49,917 bases of DNA, from contig MU839279.1 in assembly GCA_030685235.1 (NCBI GenBank), positions 1-49,917 of the forward strand, in the 5' to 3' direction. Each line of letters opens with the position of its first letter. The first letter of the stretch is position 1. Below are positions 1 through 10,868 of the stretch, piece after piece. This DNA is from Copromyces sp. CBS 386.78 (taxonomy: Eukaryota; Ascomycota; Sordariomycetes; Sordariales; Sordariaceae). The notes below the pieces were generated by a model that worked only from the letters and a program-made list of their open reading frames with translations, was not told where the DNA came from and did not search any database. Position numbers and translations under genes: made by a program.

Positions 1-57
1 TTAAACCCCTTGGGGTTTTTTGGGTTTTTGGTTTTTTTTTTTTTTTTATTTTTTTTT

Positions 58-102
<45 letters not shown>
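1..102. repeat. T-rich homopolymer at window edge
   Basis: The first 102 bases are almost entirely T, with a few G and C runs in the first 35. A similar texture flanks the N gap near 21.6 kb, so this probably marks a contig or scaffold edge rather than biology. There is no regular TTAGGG array, so it is not a telomere. Positions 103-394 hold the presumed 3' flank of the acylphosphatase gene and nothing else I recognise. Confidence 0.7.
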
Positions 103-103
<1 letters not shown>

Positions 104-394
104 GTGTAGCAAGGTAGATGAATCAACTAAGCATTGTATAAGTTGTATTTGTGTTCTTTCCACACATCAGGTTCTAGGAGTCTATGTATACGGCTACTGT
201 CCAGACCAATATATTAAATCTCTTGATGGCACAACTGCTAGTCGACTACTTCTTCGCCATAAAGCCATTATTCTTCACTTCACCACAGAGTTGGATTTCA
301 TGATGACAGCCACAGGTCACCACCTCCAAGTGTCTAGCTAGCATCACCACGACCAACACTCCCCATCCCTCCCCCTCTTCATCAAACCAACAAA

Positions 395-1254
395 TCAACC
401 CCTCCTAACCTCAAACTCCGACTCCCCATCTACCAACTCTCTATCCTCCACATCCAGCTTGGAAACAAGTGCGTGCGTCGGTCCCTTCTTCAAGTCCTTC
501 ATGAACTGGGCGACAGAGGTCTCCTCTCCTTGAGCTTCTCCTTCGACCTGTAGTTTTCAAGACATATGAGATGTATTAGTTAGATACTCAAGTAAAAGAA
601 ACTGGTTTATCAGGTGGGTGATGAGAATGATCCGAGAGATCAGTGATTCGACTGGGAGAAGTGTTAAAAATCTATTTGAGTAGGGCAATGTGGCTGTAGA
701 TGGATGAGATGTAGACTAGATGGAGATTTCCGGATGTAGTTGTAACTTGCCTTTTCATCAGATCGGTTTCGGACCCAGCCCGTTAGGTTGAGTTCGTGGG
801 CTCGGTTGGCTGTGAATTTTCTTGTATATACGTGTCAGTCATCTTTGTGATGCTGAACCATTTCGTTGGCCGAAAAAGGCAGATGGGTGAGAAACATGAA
901 GTCCGAAGAGATCTCGTCGAGGTGAAAGCAAATGAAAGACGCTGGAAGAGTGAAGCATCTGCGTATACTTGACTAGACAGGAAGAATAATGCGAGATGAA
1001 GTAGGACAATATGGGACTTGGGAACAAAGAAAACCAAAACAACATAGTAAATAATCTAATAAAAATCACAAGCCCACTATACAGGAATCATAGCCTCTCC
1101 TCAAACTTACCTGTAGAAAACACCTTTTATCATATCAAGCAAGTTAGAAAATAAAATGGTAGCTAGCCAGTCATTGGTGGTCGAGTGGCCGAGACGAGTG
1201 GTACAGGTAAGTATCTATCATACCTTGAACCCTACCATGGGCAAGAAAGTAGAC
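395..1254 (-). CDS. Acylphosphatase (5' exon unresolved)
   Basis: Acylphosphatase hydrolyses carboxyl-phosphate bonds and is a small cytosolic enzyme of about 90-100 residues. Four exons join in frame on the minus strand: 1254-1224, 1123-1111, 820-751 and 547-395 (stop 397-395), giving 88 residues. Family motifs appear in order: YFLAHGRVQG, GVFYRKFTANRAHE, LNLTGWVRN, VEGEAQGEE, FMKDLKKGP and ESEFEVRRG. The catalytic Arg is in GVFYR, its codon split AG|A by an intron, and the catalytic Asn is in GWVRN. Exon 1123-1111 is only 13 bases. The last intron has a GC donor (AAG|GCAAGT). The first exon must end in phase 0 upstream of 1254. One candidate is an ATG at 1346 or 1361 reading to 1314, but its donor (gttgct) is weak, so I leave the start open. 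The exons are too short for simple ORF calling. Family identity is solid; the N-terminus is not. Confidence 0.85.
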
Positions 1255-1981
1255 CTATTATGTTGGGAAATTAAGGCTGTCAGTAACATTCTAGGTTTAC
1301 TTATACCAGCAACCTGAGCCCGTGTAGTTCTTTGTGCAGCTCGCATCGGATCGCCAAACATTCCACACGCAAAGCCTACTCACAGATGACTGAGATACGT
1401 GGACTTACTCTTTTGCTTCCCATTGTGACTGTTTGCAGATGTCGATTTACGATTTGTCTTCGTTGGTCGCGTTTTGCTGGCTCTTTTGCGTGTTCGCGAT
1501 CCGAAGCCCAGCTACCTTGGGGTGTGACCCGTGATGTCAGAGGGCCCGGGGGTCGAAATTGACTGATAAGATAAGGATATGTGTAGTGGGGTAGCTCATG
1601 CCTTATGGCGGTACGTAACTGGGTGATGGGCTATAGTAACGTGTGTTATAACGACCTCGATGGTTGCATATTTGGAACCCTTTTACTGATTTGGTATCAG
1701 AACTACGAAAGTTGGAGGGTAGAAGATTGATGATGACTTGCGTAGCTCAGGGGCGAGACGAAATTCGTAGCAACTGAGAATACATGGCAAGTAGCCGTCT
1801 GGTGGCTCTCTTCACTTCCACAACGACCTGTGTGCCTCGTAGCAATTCACCTCACGAACCATCCATCGGTCATGGAACTCATCGCGAAACCATTCTTGCA
1901 CTAATAGGAATGCGGTAGTCGTAGTAAACATAAAGCTCTCATGCAATGCATCCATCCCAGTCCCCAAAACGTGCCTACCCA
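1255..1981. other. Intergenic between acylphosphatase and vma13
   Basis: This should contain the first exon and promoter of the acylphosphatase gene (about 1255-1400 onward) and the 3' flank of vma13. I see no other supported gene. The short open frames here match no family. Confidence 0.5.
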
Positions 1982-3696
1982 TCACTTGGTATCAAAGCTG
2001 TACTGCAACCATCCACCAAGGGCACGCAGGCTTTCCCACCGAACATTCTCATCAGCTTCGCCCATCAACCCCATGATTCGTGTTTTGAGACCATATCTCT
2101 CCAGTTGGCCTCGCTTCTCGGGTACTTCGCGAACCAAGCAGCCAACGTCATTGCAGGCAATCGCCAGCACCGCCTTGTCGTTCTCCCAAGGCTTCTCCAT
2201 AATCTCGGCCAGCTTGCGTACAATCTCGCCATTCTCGTAGTCCAGAATTTTGCGAGCGTTTTCCGCCCAAAAGACAGTGCTGCGATGCGGGGGCGACCAT
2301 CTCAGATGTCCCGAGTTGACCTCGGCGACGTATTCGTCAAATGTCGTTTTGGTTTTGGTGTACTCTTCAACAAGCTCCCGCAGCTGGTCTCGGTCCTCGA
2401 CAAGATCTGGATCCGTAAACTGTCGGCTTGAAAGATTCTGCAGCAATTGGGGGAGGCGAGCAAGCACGGCGATAGGGAGAAGGGAGTTCTGGTTCTTTGA
2501 CAGCAAGTTGTAAAGCGTTGCGATGAGGAGGCGCGTCGTCTTTTCCTTTGGCGAGAGTCGGAGGAGATGGGTATAAAGCAGCACGATATCGTATTCGCTG
2601 TGGTAGAACATCTGTTAGCCTTTTGTCCATTCAATCTTTTCGAACGGGCCTTCCTACTCGTTCAACTCATCACCAACATCCGCGGCCTCGAAACTCAACT
2701 GCCACAGGACAAGAAGCACATGATAGAGGAGTTGTAGACCAACTCCGCCACCAACCGAAGGTTCGAAACCGCTCCTTAAGGGGTTGGTAGTTCCACTCCA
2801 CAGACTGGCTGAAGCATCACCGCCGGAAACACCAGCAGCAGCACGTAGGATGTCGATCAACGGCCCAACCGTTTCGCTGCGTTGCTTCCAGAACTGCTGC
2901 CTGCAGACACGGCTGTATAGGAGTTGCGAGTACTCTTGGACGCCAATATCCTGCAGTCCGGCGTCCGAGTTCTTGGTTAGGGAAGCAAGATAACTGTATA
3001 GCATAGGCAACGCCTTCTCGGCGGTAGGTGTGGATTCATCTCTGGAACCAGCCATGAGACGGACGAGAACTATAGAGGTAAGAAGAGGGATCGGGTCTTC
3101 GGTGTTGTTCGAATGCGCAAGGAGCGGCAGGATATTCTTGTAGGGATTGGAATCTTCAGAGGCGATGAAGGCTTTCGACAGAGCGGGGACATCTGTGTAA
3201 GATAACAGGTTAGATGAGGGCTGCCAACTCGCGATTTAGTGAACTCGGCTGATGGGTATACATGGATATGCGACGTCACTGTAAAGGTAATCGCCTTTTC
3301 TGGCAGTTGCTACGGGCAACGATGAAATAGGTGAACGAATGGAAGGAGCATAGTAGTATATGAGCATCACGGGTAGGAAACGAAGTGGAAGGGGAACCAA
3401 CTGTCTAGCAAGTCGCTGAGCAAGACGAGGAGGTACTGGCACACGTCTGGTCGCTTGGACGCCAATTCTAGCACGCTCCTCTTTTCATTCTTGCCAGCGA
3501 ACAGTGTCTTGTACCCATCCAGGTCGGCCTCGATGACTTGTTTGCGCACATCCCGCTTGACTTTGTCGACAGCCCGGATCTTGGCCAACTGCTCCTCCGT
3601 CAGAGTGCCTGCGCGGACGGCGCCATCCCATGGGATTGGCCTTTGACGGATATTGCTTTGCAGCGACGCGAGATAGGTTGGCGGGTCGAGGGACAT
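1982..3696 (-). CDS. vma13: V-type proton ATPase subunit H
   Basis: Subunit H of the V1 sector bridges the catalytic head and the membrane sector. It is needed for proton pumping into the vacuole and silences free V1. Three exons (3696-3402, 3192-2658, 2597-1982) give 481 residues, against 478 in yeast Vma13. Recognised stretches are the N-terminal WDGAVRAGTLTEEQ, then VCQYLLVLLSDLLD, a central LWQLSFEAADVGDELN|DEYDIV across the second junction, and a C-terminal DNDKAV-like block ending ENVRWESLRALGGWLQYSF. The fold is expected to be armadillo/HEAT-like. Intron 1 has a non-standard donor (gttggt). The acceptor of intron 2 is set by frame: using C|GAATACGAT restores the conserved EYDIV, while the nearer cag|ATG would break the frame. 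The start is the first ATG, in MSLDPPTYLASLQ. Neighbours are unrelated. Confidence 0.95.
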
Positions 3697-6056
3697 GATG
3701 AATAGGTGTCGAAGCTGATGCGCTCGGTCGGAGAGCTCGAGGCAGCTTCTGCGTGTTTGAAGACTGTCCTTGTCGGTTTAGGTTATGGTGTGTAGTTGAT
3801 GATGGAGCTTGCTTGGCAAGGCGGGCGAGATGACGGCTGGTCACTGATGTTGGCGGCAGGTTCCAGCATGTGAGGTGTTGGGAATGCGCAGGCGTTCGTA
3901 GCCGCAGCGGCCACCTCCAGCGGGCATGAGTGGGAACCTCGATGATGCGCAACAAGGAGAGCTCCCTGCAGATTCCCCCATCGGCCCCAGCTTTTTCAGT
4001 TACGAACAGACCGAAGCAATCATTTCCAGTCATCCCGTCCATCCGGTCTTGCACCACGCTCTCGTCACCCTGAGAGGATAGTGACACCTCAGTCTCGAGT
4101 ATATATATATATAGGTTGTCTCTTCCGAGTTGCCCGTTGTTGAGGTCGTCATTTCTCCCAAAGCCATCCAACACTCCCTACACCAGGACCTATAGATGCA
4201 CTGGCATCAAGTTCCCGTCCCGTTACCAACCGTTCTTGAAAGATTTGTTTAAAGATGCCCAAACTCACCTTACATACAGCCAGCCTTTCCCACAAACTGC
4301 GAATAGTTAACCTACCGCTATAGACCAGATACACCTTTTCACCAGACATTCGATTTACAGCTCATCTTGCCCAATGCCGACTCGGCAAGTGATGAAGCTT
4401 TGGAAAGGTCTCATCATGAATGATGCCAAGACGCATATCTTGGCACCAATGGCTGCTGTAGCACCGCCCTATGTGCCTATCCAACTGCCGGTTGGTGATG
4501 CGATGCTTCTTACGCATATTGATAGCTTGGACGGATAAGCTTACGCAGTATTCGCATATACAGGTAGCTTAATAACCTGCGCATCGCCAACCATGCTTCA
4601 AACAACAATTCAGGGTACTTGCACCACGTCAAAACAAGCGGTACTGCTGACGCAGGCACGGGCAAGATTGACAGGGCAAAGACGCCGTCGGTGATCGAGT
4701 GGGTGATGGGACCGTGGACGGGTGGAGTGGAATCATGTCCCAGCAAGTTGGACTCCAACAAGGGCAAACAAGTCGAAACATTACCGCCAGAAAGGACGGC
4801 GATTCCACTCATGTGCACGAGGCAGACCCGAAAGGCCCTACAGCTCCTATATCCACCTTCTCATGCAATACAACATGGGACGTTTTGATACGAACAAGAT
4901 CTAGTCAAGGGGAACGACCAAGTTTCTTGTTTCGTCCTCATCCGGGCATTCCCTTGGAAACCCTTAAATCTCCTGGGCGGGAGCAGCGTCAGTGAAGGCA
5001 TTCGCTAGCGCTGATTGATGGATGGACCTGAAAGTAAAGAAAGGGATTGTGACGAATGGCAGCTGCCTTTTCCACAAGAAAAACCGAGGGGTTGGGTGCT
5101 ACGGTGCTGAGAAGTCTAGGTCAGCCCTCTCAGCGCGGGATTGAGAGTGTGCCTGGCTGGAGTGGGTGTGCCGTCGACGGACTTTTTCTTTGCGAGGAGG
5201 TTGGGGAGCTGGGGAGCCAAAAACGATGGCACCGCACCTTGCACACAACTGCTTGGCTCTTCGCTCGCCCGCCCACTTGCAAACCACAGGCCCTCCGTGG
5301 ACCTTGACCAAGGCTAGTTTAGGGTAGGTATTAAAATCTGCAGTGACGAAGGCTGCATCTTGCTGCATCCTCCCGTTTTCCCTCTTCCCTCTTTTTCTTC
5401 CTTTTCCTTCTTCTAGTCCTGTCACTGGAGTCTGGAACCTGTTCTCATATTTCGGTCTCAGTCAGTCGGTTTTCCGTCGCTGAACCTTCACCACCAACCT
5501 ACTCAGTCGCGGCTCATTTTGGGCTTACACTGGTTTTAGGGCGCACCCCGCGCAACCCAGCAGGACAAGGAAACGAGGGCGGGAAAGAACTGGCAATCAG
5601 CGGTACCGTTTGATTCATCCAAAAGAGACGCGATAAGCCCGAAGAGCAAGCAACAATTCGGTCGAAAAGCGCAAAACAGCATCACTCAAGTCGAAAGCAG
5701 CTTTGAAGTTACAGCATCCGGCACACGCACATTCTCAGATTCACACCAGACGACGGGAGCGACCGCTGCGCCGCTGCATCTGCACACCACTGCTAAAGCT
5801 CCACCCCGCTCACCGCCGTACCGACAGTCCGACACGCGAAAGAAGCAGCCTTCGAAGCTAGCAGTTAGCACAATCCGATCGGCAGGTACTTTGCACGGTC
5901 CACCCGATCCAGCCCCGGCCCGGACCTTCAAAAGCGGGCCCCGTCCGGCAGACCGGGATACTTATACCGACCGACAATTGGCGACGGCCCATCTCCACCG
6001 GCACACTGGTATTTCGCAACTTTCGCGAACTTGATACCCAAACAGAATTTGTCACC
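3697..6056. other. Intergenic, no supported gene
   Basis: A 2.4-kb stretch lies between the divergent vma13 start and the surface-protein start. It has a short (TA)n run near 4100-4112. Several frames of 80-100 codons are open near 4500-5300 but resemble nothing I know and overlap one another on both strands. The part after about 5370 is probably a long promoter and 5' leader for the gene at 6057. Confidence 0.5.
5369..5414 (+). promoter_or_regulatory. Pyrimidine-rich promoter tract
   Basis: An almost pure C/T run about 645 bases upstream of the ATG at 6057, ending in a tag-like site. CT-rich boxes like this commonly sit just upstream of transcription starts in filamentous fungi. Assignment to this gene is by position only. 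Confidence 0.4.
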
Positions 6057-7216
6057 ATGGCGTCCCGCAAATCGCCGTTGAGTCTGTTCTCGGCTCTTTT
6101 GCTGGCCTGCGTATCGCTCCCGCAGCATGCGGCTGCAGCACCTTACCCGCAGCCAGAGCCACAGGCAGATGTTCAGTGGGTGACCTCTATCTGGACCGAC
6201 ACCTTGACGCAGACCCACACCACCGTCTACACCATCGCAGCTGTGCCCACGGGCGTTTCCGACTGCGTTCCCAACACCAGTCTTGGTGAATCTGCATGCG
6301 GCAACATTTGCTGCAAGGCTTCGCAGAAGTGTCAATACGCCGGACAGTGTATGGACAAGGGTGCCAACGACGCCCCCTTTCTGGGCAGCACCTTGGCCGG
6401 CCACACTTACACGACCCAGTACAGCGCGCCCTACCGTCCTACCAGCGGCGCGACGGGAACCGCAGCCAGCGCTACAGCCAGCACCACAGGCGGTGCGGCC
6501 GGTGGTGCGGCCGGTGGCGGCACAGCTGATACCGGTCTGAGCGGAGGAGCGATCGCGGGTATCGTTATTGGCACACTCGCCGGTGTTGTTCTGCTTCTGC
6601 TGCTGTGCGCATGCTGCATCGTGCGCGGCCTATGGCACGGATTCCTGGCCATCTTCGGCATCGGATCCGGCAACAAGAGGAGCAAGGAAACGGTTGTCGA
6701 GGAGGAGCGGTACGCTCGTCACAGCGGCCGGAGAGACTCCCACGGCTCTTGGTATGCCGGCGGTCGTCCCAGCGGAGCGGCTGCGCGCAAGGAAAGCAGC
6801 GGTAAGGGCCTTATGGGCGCCGGAGCCGCGCTCGGTACCCTCTGGCTCTTGCTCGGAATGAAGAAGGACAAGAAGAAGGAGTCATCGAGACGCAAGTCTA
6901 GGAGCGAGAATAGCAGCTATTACTATTCTGACTATACCTCCAGCGGAAGCCCTAGTAAGTTTCAACCAACAACGCAGCATGATTGAGACATTTCGAATCC
7001 TGACTTGGAAACACAACAGGCTCGTTCAGTAGCGATAGACGAACTCGGCGCTCTGCGCGCTCTGCCTCTGCTCACGGCGCCGGCGGTCCTGGAAGGACCA
7101 GGACAGCCAGCAGAGTGACCAGGACGACCACTCGCGTGTCGCGCGTTAGTTCCGTGCCTCCGCCGCCTCCTGGTCAGCGCCGTATCTCAAGATCTCCCGG
7201 CCCTATGAGGGGATGA
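6057..7216 (+). CDS. One-pass cell-surface protein, Cys-rich ectodomain
   Basis: Two exons (6057-6954, 7020-7216) give 364 residues. Seen in order: a signal peptide (about residues 1-27); an N-terminal segment with Thr-rich WTDTLTQTHTTVYTI; a six-cysteine patch at residues 70, 81, 85, 86, 92 and 98 (C-x10-C-x3-CC-x5-C-x5-C); a Ser/Thr/Ala/Gly-rich stalk (about 128-162); a transmembrane helix (about 164-189); and a basic cytoplasmic tail with KKDKKKESSRRKSR and an Arg/Ser-rich C-terminus. This layout resembles fungal Mid2/WSC-type wall sensors or related surface glycoproteins, but the cysteine patch is not a WSC domain and I cannot name a family. A second hydrophobic stretch (LMGAGAALGTLWLLLG) lies in the tail. 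The start has a strong fungal context (gtcaccATGgcg). If the 65-base intron is retained, the protein ends after 12 extra codons at 6986. Function is inferred only from architecture. Confidence 0.85.
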
Positions 7217-8640
7217 AGAACTCGGTCCGTTAGCCTTGACTGATCCCTCCCTGCAGCCGACGCACTTCATCTGTCTACGGACCATCATGCAGCATGTATG
7301 CGGCATGCCCTGACAGATGACAAAGCGACAGCAACCGCCAACTCTCAACTTTCTCGTTTCAGTGTATATCTCTTCTTTTCCTGATTCCCCATGGTTCTCG
7401 CTATATAACACCGCCTCCCCTACCTAGAGACGATGGGCACTTGTGGGTCTCCCACATTTACTCGACGTTTTCATTCCCCCAACGATTATCCCATGCCTTT
7501 GTTTTTTTTTTTTTGTTTTTTTTTCCACGGCGTTTTATGAGCTCAGGTTTACGAGGTCACGGGGGATTTTCTCAAGGGTTTCCTCTACCAAAGTTCGATG
7601 TTATATATGATGCTCTTTCTGCGATGCGGGATGATGGTCACGCGGAGAATGTGGAGGATGAGTGTGGAGTTGAGCGAGCGACTTCTTTCAGCGAGCGAGC
7701 AAAGTCTGATTCGAGAGAGAGGGAGAGGAAAGGAAAGGGAAGTGAATGAAAGGGAAGAAGTGACAGTGGCAGGGAGGATGACGACGAGGATGAGGATCAG
7801 GATACGGACATGTGTAATGAATGACTTGATGTATGTATGTATGGATGAAATGAAAGAACGAAAGGAGAAAGATCTGTTGAAATGAGGAGATGAGATGTCC
7901 ACGAGGATGACAAAAAATTGTGAGTTTGGCATGTTCAGGCTGAGAAGCAGCATAAGTTGGGTGTTGTTTTGATCGTGGCGTAGATAGTGATGGTGGTGCG
8001 TGAGGATGATGGACTCTTTTGAGACACGGGCATGGTCACAGGGGTTGTTGCACAACCCCTGAATTGTGCAGGAGTGGTCGTTATCATGTCCTGTGTCTTG
8101 AGAACATGTTGCCTCGGCGCGGAAACCACACATGTAGAGCTGATGGCTACCAAAAGTTGTAGGTCATTATAGATTGGTCTCTCGAGACTCTTCGACTGGC
8201 TCATCTACTGAGTTAGTCTGGGTATAATATGACCATCAGCCTAACAAACAGAATCATCCCTAACATCTCTTCGGCGCTCTCGTGATGCCCATTTCCCCAG
8301 ACATGTACGGTCGTCACACACTCGATGTTCGGTTTTGTCGTTGTGTTTGGGTATTCTCTCGTTATGTTCTGCTGTTGCGTTTTCCTAGTCCAAGGAGAAC
8401 ACATGTGACATGCCCGTCTCTCCTCCCCAGTCACCCACTGGAAGAGGAGGGTGCCTCCCAAGACGTTGATGCTAGGTAATTGGCGAGAACCCGAGAAAGG
8501 GGGGTGATTCTTCAAAAGATTTGCCCATTTTGCCCGTAGCGAATTTTTTCCCTTACGCTACAAAACATGCAAATGCCAAAGACCCTTGCCACTCCGGTGA
8601 GACCCATAAAGCACAAAGAAACCCATGCCGAGCCGCACGT
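7217..8640. other. Intergenic, converging 3' flanks
   Basis: The 3' flanks of the surface-protein gene and rpl9 meet here. A T run lies at about 7501-7524, and purine-rich sequence (GA repeats) at about 7640-7890. Long frames on both strands between 7585 and 8200 are low-complexity shadows. No gene is supported. Confidence 0.5.
8039..8061. repeat. Perfect 10-bp hairpin with 3-base loop
   Basis: Bases 8039-8048 (caggggttgt) are the exact reverse complement of 8052-8061, with a tgc loop. As RNA from either strand this would form a very stable stem-loop. It sits between two convergent genes, about 820 bases past the surface-protein stop and 580 past the rpl9 stop, so a 3'-end role is possible but unproven. 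Confidence 0.6.
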
Positions 8641-9699
8641 TTACTGGTCCTCGACAACGTTGCCCTTCTCGGAGACGTAGATACCGTCAAGGAACTGGAA
8701 TCCGTGTTAGCAAAATAAGCCATCGTTTGCTGGCTTCTCGAGCAGCCCATATATCTCCCGGAATATAGCTTTCGCAACGTACCTTACGGATATCCTTGTT
8801 GCGCACCCGGCAGATCTGCTGGATATCAGCAGCGGACTGAGAGACACCCTCGAGGGAGTTGCCGGAAAGGACAAGCTCATCCTTCTGGGACTTGGAGATC
8901 TCGACATCGACACCGGGCTGCATAACGACGCGGCGGACGATCTTCTCGCCGATGAAGTTGCTGCACAAACGCTCTAGTCAGCACCTCTGTTTCCATCTCG
9001 GCGCATGCGCCGCCCTTTATTCCCATTCCTCCGCGCGTAGGATTTGTTTCGTGACATACCGGATCTCGACCTCGAAGTTGCCAGTCTCGGCGTTCTTCTC
9101 AACGTTGACGTTGATGGGGAAATGGGCATAGACGTAGCGCATCTTGTACTTGAAGCCCTTGGTGACACCGATAATCAAGTTGTTGATGAGGGTGCGGACG
9201 GTACGGAGAGCGGCGACGTTCTTGCGGTTGCCATGGTGAATCTCGAGACCGATGATGCCCTTCTTGATGACGGAGAAGTTGACGGCAATGTGGCTGAGGT
9301 CCTTAACGAGCTTGCCGCGGGGGCCCTCGACGGTAACGATCCTGGACTTGATCGAGACCTTGACTGTAAACCGAAAGTGGCGTTAGTGATACTGCAGCTT
9401 ATACGCAACAGGCCCAAACACAGTCGTTTCGGTTTCGAAGCTCGGCCGACCAGCGAAAATCGTCCATCCTCCACGTTGCGGCCAGCCAACCCAAAGTCGT
9501 TGTTCCCATCAACCCATTCCCATGCCAATTCCTCTCTGGTGGTTGCCGTCCGTCCGTCGCTCGCTTTCGCCTGGCCAAGCCCGCGCCTCAGCCGTCTTCT
9601 TTTCGCTCGGGCCGTAGATATCGCAGAGTAACGTCAATCAAGCGCAAACGTACCGTTCTCAGGGACCTCCAGGGTCTCCTCACTGTGGATGTAGCGCAT
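8641..9699 (-). CDS. rpl9: 60S ribosomal protein L9 (uL6)
   Basis: Large-subunit ribosomal protein that binds 25S rRNA near the factor-binding region. Four exons (9699-9654, 9363-9060, 8960-8783, 8694-8641) join in frame to 193 residues, close to the usual 190-193. It starts [15 protein letters not shown] and continues with [54 protein letters not shown] and [19 protein letters not shown]. It ends [17 protein letters not shown]. All introns have GT/AG ends (gtacgt, gtatgt, gtacgt donors). A first exon of only 15 codons followed by an intron is typical of fungal ribosomal protein genes. On the coding strand the bases just upstream of the ATG are pyrimidine-rich, consistent with a short ribosomal-protein leader. 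Confidence 0.97.
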
Positions 9700-10868
9700 T
9701 TTGGCGTCGGTCGGAGGGTGAGGAGGTGAGGGTGGTCAGTTCGTCGTCGAGGTGGACTGGGAGGTTGCAAAACCCAAAGAAAAATGTCGATTTTGGGGCG
9801 CCCGGAATAATTCAACTTGTGTGTGCCGACCGCCCGCGCTGCCTGCCTTAGGGCAGAGGGGCTGGTGAATGCTGCCATTGGCCCAATTTGCGGCGGAACA
9901 GTCCATAGTGGGGCAAACCAGGTCCGTGCAGGGACCGGTCAGCCTCTGGACACGGCTTCAGCCTCACCTTTCCTCACCTGCACTGTCAGTCCTCACTGTG
10001 TTCGCGTGCATCTCGTCCAGCAACGCGTTTCTTCAGGCCCGTCATGGTGGATTTTGAACATTCATCACCATAGGGAGCTAACAACGGGTGCTAGAGGCTA
10101 TTCACAAGTTGCACGTAGGGTCATGTTCCAGCTGCAGCTTGACTACTCACAGTGGACATGGATATATTTTGACTACATCACATGGCAATTGGCAGCACAG
10201 ACATTGTCTCTTTTGAATCTTCATATTATATTGCTGCGACCCTTGAATCAAGAGTCTTCTGCAACCCCTGCTGGTGGTTGATCGCTAAGGTGGATTGAAA
10301 GCCAGCGGCCATGTGGTGAAGGACCGTGAGTCGAGCTCTGATGCCGTCGAGAACGAAAGCGAGTCGAGCTGCACTTGCACAGCTCCAGTTGCCGGAAGAT
10401 CCATGCTCTTAGTCGGTGCCCAGCCGGCAGTCACACCCCGCTTTTACCTAGCCCAGCTTGCTCAGTGGGCAGACACCGCCCTGCCTCATCGCCGACGACG
10501 ACCTACTGGAAGCTGCCGCCGCTTCCTAGTCTGAACCACTGCATCAGTAACAGCTACCTTGTGAGACCACCGACACGACACCGAACATCACGAGCGAGCT
10601 TCAGTCGGTCGTCAGCCTTTCGTATGTTAGCAATTGAACAGTACCTACTGAAGCTATAATATCCTCGCACGGTTCCGGTCACTAATTACATGAATTGTCT
10701 AAAGAGTCGATTGTCCAACCCGAAAGCTACCCACCACCTGGTCCAACTTGCAGGGCCATTGGCGTCGCGCAGTCCCGATTCCCGACCAAGACGTCCCCTT
10801 CCTATCCGCAGCACAGCGCGCCAGGACTATAGCCACCCGATCATAATCACGAAGCATCACAGCCTACC
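9700..10868. promoter_or_regulatory. Divergent intergenic region, rpl9 / vps26
   Basis: The 1.17 kb between the divergent starts of rpl9 and vps26 must carry both promoters. The rpl9-proximal 80 bases are C/T-rich on its coding strand. I see no convincing protein-coding frame. Confidence 0.5.

Noticed and set aside
1..40. Telomere-like ttaaacccc/ggggtttt at the window start
   Set aside because: No repeated TTAGGG unit; it grades into a T homopolymer typical of a contig edge.
3485..4174. 229-codon minus frame
   Set aside because: Overlaps vma13 exon 1 in another frame and extends into its promoter; its product is not protein-like.
7585..8204. 182- and 89-codon minus frames
   Set aside because: Low-complexity shadow of a GA-rich stretch between convergent genes.
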